Below are positions 7,799 through 15,177 of a DNA stretch of 34,760 nucleotides, one piece after another. This stretch comes from Amycolatopsis orientalis DSM 43388 (GTDB lineage Bacteria; Actinomycetota; Actinomycetes; Mycobacteriales; Pseudonocardiaceae). Position 1 is the first letter of the stretch; each line of letters begins with the position of its first letter. The notes below the pieces were generated by a model. The model was not told where the DNA came from. It saw only the letters and a program-made list of their open reading frames with translations, and did no database searches. The position numbers were made by a program, and so were the translations under genes. The DNA is taken from positions 58,043 through 92,802 of the forward strand of contig NZ_ASXG01000192.1 of NCBI RefSeq assembly GCF_000411975.1, in the 5' to 3' direction.

Positions 7799-9360
7799 AG
7801 CTGCGGGTCCTGCGCAATTCGCTGCGAGGGCGGCAGATCGCCGGAATGGTCGTCGGCGGGATCTTCGGTCTCCTGGCGGCCGCGTTCACCATCGGCATCG
7901 CGGTGTTCCCGGCTCCGGAAGCGCGGATCACCGTCGACCTGCTCACCTCGGTCTACGCGGTGTGGATGGCGGGCTGGGTGCTCGCGCCGATCGCGACCGG
8001 AGGCGGCGACGACACCCTGCGGCCGGAGCACTTCGCGCTGCTGCCGATCGGCCGCCGCAAGCTGGCGGTCGGGCTGCTCGCGGCGAGCTTCGTGGGCGTC
8101 ACCGCGCTGGTGAGCCTGCTGGCGTTCCTCGGTTTGGCGTTCTACGGGCTGCGGTTCGGCGCTGGCGCCGCGCTCGTCGGTCTCGTGTTCGCGGTGCTGC
8201 AACTGGCGTTCGTGGTGCTGCTGTACCGCGTGGTGATGGCCGCGCTCGGCGCGTTGCTGACGTCGCGCAAGGGCAAGGAGCTGGGCATCATCCTGGTGGC
8301 GCTCACCGGGTTGTCCGGCGTCGCGGTGAACTACGTCATGAACAGCATCGGCCCGGCCATCGTCAGCGGCCGGATGCCCGGTTTCGTCAGCGTCATGCAC
8401 GCCCTTCCGTCTGGCTGGGGCACGCTCGCGGTCCACGCCGCCGGGACCGGCGAATGGAGCACGGTCGGCGGCCTTTTCGCCGCGCTGCTCGGTGTCGTAG
8501 CGGTTCTCGTCGTGCTCTGGGGCGCGCTGCTGGCCCGGCAGGTCACCACGCCTTCCTTCCGCGGTGCCGCCCGCACCCGCGCGAAGAGCACCCGCACGCG
8601 GCGCAGCCTGCTGCCTTCGACACCGGTGGGCGCCGTGGCCCGCAAGGAGCTTTTCACCTGGTGGCGCGACGCCCGCCGACGCGTCGCCCTGCTGTCGACG
8701 CTGCTCATCGGCTTCGTCGTCACCGTCGTACCAGCCCTGTCCGGCGGCGGTGGCCGGTCGGCCATGCTGCCGTATTTCGGGGTCGCGGTGGTGGTTTTCG
8801 CGTCCATGCAGTCCGGCAACCTGTACGGAATGGACGGCAGCGCCCTGTGGCACACGCTGGTCGTCCCCGGCGCCGAACGCGCCGACATCCGCGGCCGTCA
8901 GCTGGCGTGGGCCCTGATCGTCGCCCCGGTTGCCGTGGTGCTGGCTCTGGTTCTGCCGGGTGTCACCGGCGTGCCGGGCGCGTACCCCTGGGTCCTGGGC
9001 CTAGTCCCCGCGATGCTGGGCGCCGGTGCCGGGGTGCTGATGCTGCAGTCCGTCTTCCTGGCCTTCCCGCTGCCGGATCAACGCCGCAGCGGCAGCCCAT
9101 GGTCGTCCGGCGGTCGACCGGGGTGCGCCCGAGCCGCCCTGATGCTGGCGACGACGCTGCTGATCGTGCTCGGCGCGCTGCCGGTGATCGCACTGTGCGT
9201 GGCTGGGACGTTGGCGGATCTGCCAGTGCTGCAATGGCTCGGCATCCCGGCCGGGATCGCGACGGGCATCGCATTGGCGTGGTGGTGGGGCTCGCTCGCC
9301 CAGCAACGGCTGGCGACGCGTGGGCCGGAGTTGCTGGCGACGGTCTCCAAAGAGAGGTGA
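7774..9360 (+). CDS. ABC transporter permease
   Basis: 528 residues from the GTG at 7774, preceded by GGAGGGG inside the ATPase gene. The chain is strongly hydrophobic, with about ten to twelve predicted membrane spans in two halves (for example IAGMVVGGIFGLLAAAFTIG; ALVGLVFAVLQLAFVVLLY; and later VALLSTLLIGFVVTVVPAL). The halves are joined by a basic cytoplasmic loop (RGAARTRAKSTRTRRS) followed by ARKELFTWWRDARRR. That RKEL-W-RDxRR stretch at the start of the second half is common in actinobacterial ABC-2-like exporters. It forms the exporter with the overlapping ATPase; cargo is unknown. The gene is followed directly by a 742 bp C-rich spacer. Confidence 0.85.
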   Translation: MVGVLVRLKLRVLRNSLRGRQIAGMVVGGIFGLLAAAFTIGIAVFPAPEARITVDLLTSVYAVWMAGWVLAPIATGGGDDTLRPEHFALLPIGRRKLAVGLLAASFVGVTALVSLLAFLGLAFYGLRFGAGAALVGLVFAVLQLAFVVLLYRVVMAALGALLTSRKGKELGIILVALTGLSGVAVNYVMNSIGPAIVSGRMPGFVSVMHALPSGWGTLAVHAAGTGEWSTVGGLFAALLGVVAVLVVLWGALLARQVTTPSFRGAARTRAKSTRTRRSLLPSTPVGAVARKELFTWWRDARRRVALLSTLLIGFVVTVVPALSGGGGRSAMLPYFGVAVVVFASMQSGNLYGMDGSALWHTLVVPGAERADIRGRQLAWALIVAPVAVVLALVLPGVTGVPGAYPWVLGLVPAMLGAGAGVLMLQSVFLAFPLPDQRRSGSPWSSGGRPGCARAALMLATTLLIVLGALPVIALCVAGTLADLPVLQWLGIPAGIATGIALAWWWGSLAQQRLATRGPELLATVSKER

Positions 9361-10102
9361 CGGAGTTTTCTTGCGGAGGTGTCGAACGGCGGCGCGGGCG
9401 TTCCTAGCCGAGGGCCGTCCCGTTCACTGACGGTCGTCGCGCCCTACCGGTCAATCGCTCCTTTCTGCGGACCGTCTCCGCGCCCTCTCTGCGACCGCAC
9501 CCACGTCGCTCTTCACCGACGACACCACGCTTCACCGACCGCACCCGCGCTTCGTCGGCCGACCGCACCCCCGTTCCACTCCGCCGACGTCCACTCCGCC
9601 GACGACAGCCGCTCCCCACTCCGCGGCCGCTCCCGGGTGCCACCGGTCCGCCCGCGCCCGACGCCACCAACTACACCCACCCTCGACCAACCTCACCCTC
9701 TATCCGCTCCGCCAACCACACTGGCGGCCCGCCCCACCGGCCATTCCCGCGCTCCACCTCCGCGCACGACCACCGCTACACCCGTCCTCCCCTCGCCCAA
9801 CCGCACTCGCGCCCCTCTCGAGCAACCGCACTCGCGTCCCCCTACACCGGCCACACCCGTGCGGACGGCCCAGCTAACCCGGCCCGACTCATGCCAAGGC
9901 CGCCAAACCGTCCGGACCGACCGGGCGTTCCCCAAGCCGACGGCCGCCCGCCGATGACACCCCGCCACGCCAGCCGCCCCGCCACGCCAGTCGGCCCATC
10001 CAGCCGTCACCCGCCAAACAAAACAAACCTCGCCAAGCACTCCCTCCCATCGCGCGCCTTCTGCCCACCGGCCCGTTGCTCTCCCCTCGCCAACCGCATC
10101 CC
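9361..10102. other. C-rich, G-poor gene-free spacer between convergent genes
   Basis: No credible gene occupies these 742 bases between the permease (+) and the TrpB-like gene (-). The plus strand is extremely C-rich: 9661-9720 has 33 C and only 4 G. Short tandem or near-tandem duplications are frequent: TCCACTCCGCCGAC at 9575 and 9590, CAACCGCACTCGCG at 9798 and 9823, CCGCCACGCCAG at 9962 and 9979. An open frame at 9379-9957 would encode only low-complexity P/T/R-rich sequence. C-over-G bias downstream of a stop codon is a property of Rho-loading regions, so a termination zone is one reading. Decay of former coding DNA is another. Confidence 0.7.
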
Positions 10103-11455
10103 TCAGGGCAGCGCCGCCAACGATTCCTCCAGCGCGGTGTCCGGAAGTTCGTTGTCCACCATGTCCCCGGCCAGATACGCGCCATACGCGGGCAGGTCGA
10201 GATGCGCGTGTCCGCAAAGCGCCGTCAGGATCACCTTCTCTTCGCCGGTCTCCTTGCAGCGCAACGCTTCCCGGAGGCACGCGGCCAACGCGTGCGTCGG
10301 CTCGGGCGCGGGGATGATGCCTTCCGTGCGGGCGAACTGCACTCCCGCGGCGAAACATTCCTGCTGGCCGATCGCGAGCGCCTCGATCAGGCCCAGTTCG
10401 TAGATGTGCGAGATCAGCGGCGACATCCCGTGGTAGCGCAGGCCGCCGGCGTGGATCGGGTCCGGGATGAAGCCGTGGCCCAGCGTGTGCATTTTCAGCA
10501 GGGGCGTGAGACCGGCGGTGTCGCCGAAGTCGTAGGCGTAGCGGCCGCGGGTGAGGGTCGGGCAGGCCGCCGGTTCGACCGCGCGGATCACCGGGTTCAT
10601 CCGGCCGGCCAGTTTTTCCCGCAGGAACGGGAAGGCGAGCCCGCCGAAGTTCGAGCCGCCGCCGGTGCAGCCGACGAGCACGTCCGGGGTGTCGCCGGCC
10701 AATTCGAACTGCCGGAGCGCTTCCTCCCCGATCACGGTCTGGTGCAGCAGCACATGGTTGAGCACGCTGCCCAGCGCATATCGCGCTCCCGGATCCGCCG
10801 CGGCCTGTTCGACCGCCTCGCTGATCGCGATCCCGAGACTGCCCGTGGACTGCGGGTTCTCCGCCAGAATCGCCCGGCCCGCGGCAGTGCGGTCCGATGG
10901 ACTCGGGTACACCTGCGCGCCGAAAGTCTCCATCATCAGCTTCCGGTACGGCTTCTGGTCGTACGACGCCCGCACCTGCCAGACCTCGCAGGACAGCCCG
11001 AACGTCGCGCACGCGAAGGCCAGCGCGCTCCCCCACTGCCCGGCGCCGGTCTCGGTGGTGAGCCGCGTGACGCCCTCTGCCGCGTTGTAGAACGCCTGCG
11101 GCACAGCGGTGTTTGGTTTGTGCGAGCCGACCGGACTGACGCCCTCGTACTTGTAGTAGATCCGGGCCGGGGTCCCGAGCGCCTTCTCCAGCCGGCGGGC
11201 GCGGTAGAGCGGAGACGGACGCCAAAGCCGGTAGACGTCCCGGACTTCCTCGGGAATGTCGATGTAGCGCTCGGCAGTGACCTCCTGCTCGATGAGCGCC
11301 TGCGGAAACAGCGGAGCCAGGTCCGCGGGCCCGACAGGCTCGCGGGTGCCCGGGTGCAGCGGCGGAGGCGGTGGCTCCGGAAGGTCCGGCACCACGTTGT
11401 ACCACTGCGCCGGGAGATCGGCTTCGTCCAGGATGTATTTCGTCCGTTCTGCCAT
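10103..11455 (-). CDS. TrpB-like PLP-dependent enzyme (TrpB2 type)
   Basis: 450 residues from the ATG at 11455, with GAGGAGG upstream. The long N-terminal extension (LPAQWYNVVPDLPEPPPPPL, then PQALIEQE) and the length identify the TrpB2-like branch of tryptophan synthase beta rather than classical TrpB. The PLP lysine is K113 in GSHKPNT. The phosphate-binding loop is GCTGGGSNFGG, and TETGAGQWG is the catalytic-loop motif. TrpB2 enzymes join indole and serine, often without TrpA, and some act as serine/threonine-type lyases. No trpA or other trp gene is nearby, so it is a stand-alone enzyme whose in vivo role is uncertain. It is divergent from the PIG-L deacetylase. Confidence 0.92.
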   Translation of the reverse strand: MAERTKYILDEADLPAQWYNVVPDLPEPPPPPLHPGTREPVGPADLAPLFPQALIEQEVTAERYIDIPEEVRDVYRLWRPSPLYRARRLEKALGTPARIYYKYEGVSPVGSHKPNTAVPQAFYNAAEGVTRLTTETGAGQWGSALAFACATFGLSCEVWQVRASYDQKPYRKLMMETFGAQVYPSPSDRTAAGRAILAENPQSTGSLGIAISEAVEQAAADPGARYALGSVLNHVLLHQTVIGEEALRQFELAGDTPDVLVGCTGGGSNFGGLAFPFLREKLAGRMNPVIRAVEPAACPTLTRGRYAYDFGDTAGLTPLLKMHTLGHGFIPDPIHAGGLRYHGMSPLISHIYELGLIEALAIGQQECFAAGVQFARTEGIIPAPEPTHALAACLREALRCKETGEEKVILTALCGHAHLDLPAYGAYLAGDMVDNELPDTALEESLAALP

Positions 11456-11522
11456 GACGCCTCCTCGGTCGGCGGACCCCAACGTAAGCCGGGCAGCAGG
11501 AGAAGCCAAGCGCCGGAGTGCG

Positions 11523-11537
11523 CGAGGGGACCCCTCG
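11523..11537. promoter_or_regulatory. Perfect GC-rich palindrome between divergent genes
   Basis: CGAGGGGACCCCTCG is a perfect inverted repeat of seven-base arms around a single A. After one mismatch it extends by a further GC pair on each side. It lies in the 208 bp region between the TrpB-like gene (start 11455) and the PIG-L gene (start 11664), where an operator for either would be expected. With a one-base centre it is more likely a protein site than an RNA hairpin. No known regulator is assigned. Confidence 0.4.
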
Positions 11538-11663
11538 TGCCGATAAAGCGGCAGGTCCACCCATGTGGGCGACCTGTCCACAATGGAGGGTGTGGCAGAT
11601 TCTCCGGAAGCGGTTTTCGGCAGGCGCCGGTTTTTGTCGGTGGGCGGCGGTAGGTTCGTTGGC

Positions 11664-12443
11664 ATGGCGACATTGGTGACGTTCCACGCCCACCCGGACG
11701 ACGAGGCGATCATGACCGGCGGCGTGATGCGCAAGGCAGCCGACGAGGGGCACCGGGTGGTGCTCGTGGTGGCCACGCGCGGAGAAAAGGGAGAGATCCC
11801 CGAGGGCCTGCTCGACGAGGGCGAGCAGCTCGCGGACCGCCGCGTGCGGGAGACGCACGAGGCGGCCGAGGTGCTGGGCGTCTCGCGCGTGGAGTTCTTG
11901 GGATACGAGGACTCCGGAATGATGGGCGACCCGTCGAACGACGCCCCGGACACGTTCTGGAGCGCCCCGGTCGAGGAAGCCGCGGAGCGGCTGGCGAAGA
12001 TCCTCCGCGAGGAGTCGGCCGACGTGCTCACCGTGTACGACGACTTCGGCGTCTACGGCCACCCGGACCACATCCAGGTCCACCGCGTCGGCATGCGCGC
12101 GGCCGAACTCGCGGGCACGCCGCGCGTCTACCAGGGCTCGGCGAACCGCGACCAGATCCGCCGAGCCGCCGAAGCCGCACGAGCAGCGGGCGAGGAAGGC
12201 GGCCCGGACGAGGAGACGCCGATCGGCAAACCGGAAGCCGAACTGACCGCCAAAGTAGACGTCATGGCCTACGCCAAGGCGAAGCGGGCGGCGATGCGCG
12301 CACACCGGAGCCAGATCAGCGAGGAGTCGTTCTTCCTGGCGCTGCCGGAGGACAAATTCGGCGAGGCGTTCGGGACGGAATGGTTCATCCGGGACGGAGA
12401 GGGACCGGGGGTGACGGAGACGGATCTGATGAAAGGCCTCTGA
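11664..12443 (+). CDS. PIG-L/LmbE-family N-deacetylase (MshB/Mca-like)
   Basis: 259 residues from the ATG at 11664 (MATLVTFHAHPDDE), where family similarity begins; the frame is open further upstream without recognisable sequence. Zinc motifs are AHPDDE (H10, D13, E14) and GHPDH (H133, D135, H136). These are the hallmarks of GlcNAc-type deacetylases such as mycothiol deacetylase MshB and the amidase Mca. In actinomycetes this family cleaves N-acetyl groups from glucosaminyl-inositol or mycothiol conjugates. The protein is somewhat shorter than MshB or Mca, so it is probably a paralogue with its own substrate. It is divergent from the TrpB-like gene and followed by a large gene-free spacer. 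Confidence 0.9.
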   Translation: MATLVTFHAHPDDEAIMTGGVMRKAADEGHRVVLVVATRGEKGEIPEGLLDEGEQLADRRVRETHEAAEVLGVSRVEFLGYEDSGMMGDPSNDAPDTFWSAPVEEAAERLAKILREESADVLTVYDDFGVYGHPDHIQVHRVGMRAAELAGTPRVYQGSANRDQIRRAAEAARAAGEEGGPDEETPIGKPEAELTAKVDVMAYAKAKRAAMRAHRSQISEESFFLALPEDKFGEAFGTEWFIRDGEGPGVTETDLMKGL

Positions 12444-13739
12444 CCGGACGGGGTGCGCCGCCGGGCGCGGAGTTGGGGCGTGGGAGTGCGGTTGAGGGGG
12501 CATGGGGCGCGGGTGGCCAGCTGGGCCTGCGCTCTCCCTGGTCGACCTGCGCCAGGCCTCCGCAACTGGCCAACGTCCGCCAACCCTAGCACTGCCGCTA
12601 CCCGGCGACGCAGTCAGCACGGGCCGCAGCATGCCGTCGGGCGGGTGCACCACCGGCTAGTGCGGGAGTGGCGGGGATCGCGGCTTGGCCGGTCTGTGCG
12701 CTACTCAGCACGGCAGCAGCAACGGCCTGACGACGCGACCAGCCACGGACGGCAGAACCAGCTCGGCCGTGCTGCCAGCCGCACGCGGCACCAGCACGGA
12801 TCGAACGGCCGCCAAGCCAGGCCAAGCTTGGCGCGGGAGGATGAGATGCGGCAGGGGCCGCTGATCAGACCATGCCGCCGATCACGCACGGCGGAGCCTG
12901 TTGGGCCGTGCCGCCAACCACGCGCAGCACCAGCGTGGACCGAACTGCAGCCATGGCAAGCCAGATGCGACAGGGCCAGATGCGGCGGCGTCACCGACCG
13001 GATCATGCAGCCGACCACCCACGGCGCAGCGGGCTCGGCCATGGCGCTAACCACGCACAGCACCAGCACCGACCGAACCGGAGCCAGGCCACGGCGCGGC
13101 AGAGTCCGAACGATGCCACGATCACGCACAGCGCTGCCAACTGAGCCACGCCACCAACTGCGCACGGCACCAGTACTGACCGAACTGGCACCAGGCCAGG
13201 CAACGGCAGGGCAGCGGCCGGACCACGCCACCGGTCGCCCACGGCGCGGCCAACCGAGCCACGCCACCAACCACGCACGGCACCAACACGGACCGAACAG
13301 CAGCCAACCCAGGCACGGCCAGGCCGAGGCGAGGCAGAGGCAGAGGCAGGACCATGGCACCGGTCAAGTGTGGGTGGCGTCTGCCGGACCGCGCCGTCAG
13401 CCGCACAAGGGCGACGCGTGGCCGAAGGGTGCCGGTCGCGTGCGGCATTGGTGGGCTGGGCCATGCGGTTGGCCGCGCAAAAGCAGCCCGGACTGGACCG
13501 AGGAATCCGCTCAACCGGGGCAGCGCGTCCCGCAGCGGGCTGAGCTAAATCGGGACCAGCCGCCCTGCGGATCAGCGGGGGCTGTCCTGCGCAATAGCCG
13601 GCGGGCGCATCGGGGATGGCTGGACCCCGGGGGCGGGCGGGTACCCCGGGTCACCGAAGTTCAGTCCCGCGTGCGACCGGTCACGCACGGCGCAGCCAAT
13701 CGAGCCATGCCGCCAGCCATACACGGCACCATGCGAGGG
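12444..13739. other. 1.3 kb gene-free, T-poor spacer between convergent genes
   Basis: This lies between the PIG-L gene (+) and the molybdenum hydroxylase small subunit (-). It begins G-rich (12450-12520) and soon becomes A/C-rich and T-poor: 13261-13320 contains 28 C, 19 A, 13 G and no T. Because stop codons all begin with T, this composition leaves long open frames by chance (12453-13757 plus; 12701-13360 minus). The predicted peptides are low complexity (H/Q/R/T-rich or W/C/A-rich), have no start-site context and match no family I recognise. The middle is an array of degenerate repeats, listed separately. The last 350 bases show no gene. Confidence 0.7.
12774..13389. repeat. Array of degenerate ~107-139 bp repeats
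   Basis: At least five units can be aligned on the core GCACCAGCAC followed by a GACCGAAC-like element. Cores start at 12788, 12927, 13060, 13167 and 13280, giving spacings of 139, 133, 107 and 113 bp. Each unit also carries a CCACGCACGGC-like lead-in and a GAGCCACGCCACCAA-like boundary. A partial copy near 13680-13725 contains TCACGCACGGCGCAGCCAA. The spacings are not multiples of three, so the repeat would shift frame from unit to unit. This argues against a repetitive protein. No direct-repeat/spacer regularity of a CRISPR array is present. Confidence 0.6.
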
Positions 13740-14216
13740 TCACGCGGGTTCCTCTGAGACCCGAGCCGAGGCCAGGCGGACCGCGTCCAGGATTTTTTCA
13801 TAGCCCGTACATCGGCAGAGGTTTCCGGCCAATGCCTCGCGGATCTCTGGGTCCGAAGGGGCAGCCACGCGGTGCACGAGTTCATGCGCGGCGACGATCA
13901 ATCCCGGCGTGCAGAAACCACACTGCACGGCGCCGGCATCGACGAATGCCTGTTGTACTGCGTTCAGTTCATCTCCGTCGGCGAGGCCCTCGACCGTGCG
14001 GACGTTTCTGCCTTCGGCCTGCCCTGCGGCGACCAGGCACGAACACACGGGCGTACCGTCCAGATACACCGTGCACGAACCGCATTCGCCCTGTTCGCAG
14101 GCGTTCTTCGAGCCGGGCAAGCCGAGTTGGTCGCGCAGCACGAAGAGCAGGCTCTGGCCCTCCCATACGTCGTCGATGGTGCGCGGTTCGTCATTGACCG
14201 TGAGGTTCAGGCGCAT
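13740..14216 (-). CDS. pucE: Molybdenum hydroxylase [2Fe-2S] small subunit (xanthine dehydrogenase PucE-like)
   Basis: 158 residues, the usual size of the electron-transfer subunit of three-part xanthine oxidase-family enzymes. The plant-type cluster cysteines are C40, C45, C48 and C60 (CEQGECGSC, then CSC). The second cluster uses C99, C102, C134 and C136 (QCGFCTPG and NLCRCTGY). It passes electrons from the molybdopterin subunit to the FAD subunit. The start at 14216 overlaps the end of the FAD-subunit gene by 10 nt, so the two are translationally coupled. The symbol follows the Bacillus-type puc naming on the basis of subunit architecture and is provisional. It is the last gene of the minus-strand operon. 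Confidence 0.92.
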   Translation of the reverse strand: MRLNLTVNDEPRTIDDVWEGQSLLFVLRDQLGLPGSKNACEQGECGSCTVYLDGTPVCSCLVAAGQAEGRNVRTVEGLADGDELNAVQQAFVDAGAVQCGFCTPGLIVAAHELVHRVAAPSDPEIREALAGNLCRCTGYEKILDAVRLASARVSEEPA

Positions 14217-15085
14217 TTCGGCTGCCCGCCTTTCCGATAGTCTTCCCAGGCCCAGCTCAACGTCCGGCGGGCCAGTACGGCGATCGCGTGGACGCGGTAG
14301 TCGGCGCTGCCCCGGACGTCGTCGATCGGGGAGGCGGCGCTCGCGGCCAGTTCGCCGAAGCGGCGCACGACTGGGTCCGGCAGCGGGGAGCGGGACGTCC
14401 ACGCATCGGCGAGGGCCTCGCGGAGGAAGTCCTCGGCAGCCGTGGCTCGGCGTGGCGTCGGGGCGGCCGAGCCGATCGCCGCTCCTACCCAGCCGGTTTC
14501 TGGGGCCAGGTCCAGCGCGAACGAGCACACGGCGATGACCATCGCGTTGCGGGTGCCGACTTTCGCGAACTGCTGCGGGCCGGTCGCCACTGGAAGGTGA
14601 ATGGCGGCGATCAGCTCGTCAGGGGCCAGGGCGTTGCGTTTGACGCCTTGGTAGAACTCCGTCGCCGGGATCATCCGGGTGCCGCGCACCGACGCGACTT
14701 CGATGGTCGCGTCGCAGGCCAGGAGCATCGGGTGGGTGTCGCCGGCGGGGGAAGCCGCGCCGAGGTTTCCGCCTACGGTGCCTCGGTTGCGGATCTGCGG
14801 GGAGCCGACGGTGCGGCTCGCCATCGCCAGCCCGGGGAGACGGGAGCCGAGTTCGGTGATGATCCGGGCATACGAGACCCCCGCGCCCAGGCGGATCCGG
14901 CCGTCTTTCTCGGTCCATTCGGTCAGCTCGCCGATACGGGTGAGGTCGAGCAGCGCGGGCGGGCGGCGGTGGTCGAAGTTGAGTTCGACCAGGACGTCGG
15001 TGCCACCGGCCAAGGGGACGGCGTCCGGGCGATCGGACTTGACGGCCAGGGCTTCGGCCCAGGTCAGCGGGGACAGGAAATCCAT
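14207..15085 (-). CDS. pucC: Molybdenum hydroxylase FAD-binding subunit (PucC/CoxM-like)
   Basis: 292 residues from an ATG at 15085 behind GGAGGTG. The FAD-binding motifs of the CoxM/XdhB family are clear: PLAGGTDVLVE near residues 24-34, and RNRGTVGGNLGAASPAGD at about 99-116, which wraps the flavin diphosphate. A C-terminal CO-dehydrogenase-flavoprotein-like domain follows (VGAAIGSAAPTPRRATAAE). It transfers electrons from the Fe-S subunit to the final acceptor, which cannot be told from sequence. It lies 92 nt downstream of the large subunit and overlaps the small subunit, giving the order large, FAD, Fe-S within one operon. The symbol is provisional. Confidence 0.92.
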   Translation of the reverse strand: MDFLSPLTWAEALAVKSDRPDAVPLAGGTDVLVELNFDHRRPPALLDLTRIGELTEWTEKDGRIRLGAGVSYARIITELGSRLPGLAMASRTVGSPQIRNRGTVGGNLGAASPAGDTHPMLLACDATIEVASVRGTRMIPATEFYQGVKRNALAPDELIAAIHLPVATGPQQFAKVGTRNAMVIAVCSFALDLAPETGWVGAAIGSAAPTPRRATAAEDFLREALADAWTSRSPLPDPVVRRFGELAASAASPIDDVRGSADYRVHAIAVLARRTLSWAWEDYRKGGQPKCA

Positions 15086-15177
15086 GGGGCACCTCCGGGA
15101 GGCAGCTGGCGGTCAGGAGCGGGCGGGGCCGTTCGTGCTCGCCTGGTCGGGAACCGGACCCGTGCACGAAGCAGCGC

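Noticed and set aside
9379..9957. Plus-strand open frame of 192 codons downstream of the ABC permease
   Set aside because: Low-complexity P/T/R-rich product, no ribosome site, and inside a C-rich G/T-poor spacer where open frames arise by chance.
10103..11455. Tryptophan biosynthesis operon
   Set aside because: The enzyme is the TrpB2-like type and there is no trpA, trpC or other trp gene in the window.
12701..13360. Minus-strand 219-codon frame rich in W, C and A that looks membrane-like
   Set aside because: It is the complement of the A/C-rich repeat array; similar phrases recur in shifted frames, which a real protein would not show.
12774..13389. Possible CRISPR array
   Set aside because: Units are long, degenerate and unevenly spaced, with no short exact repeat alternating with unique spacers, and no cas genes.
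12453..13757. Plus-strand 434-codon open frame, possibly a repetitive H/Q/R-rich protein
   Set aside because: The repeat period is not a multiple of three, the start lacks context, and the T-poor strand alone explains the absence of stops.
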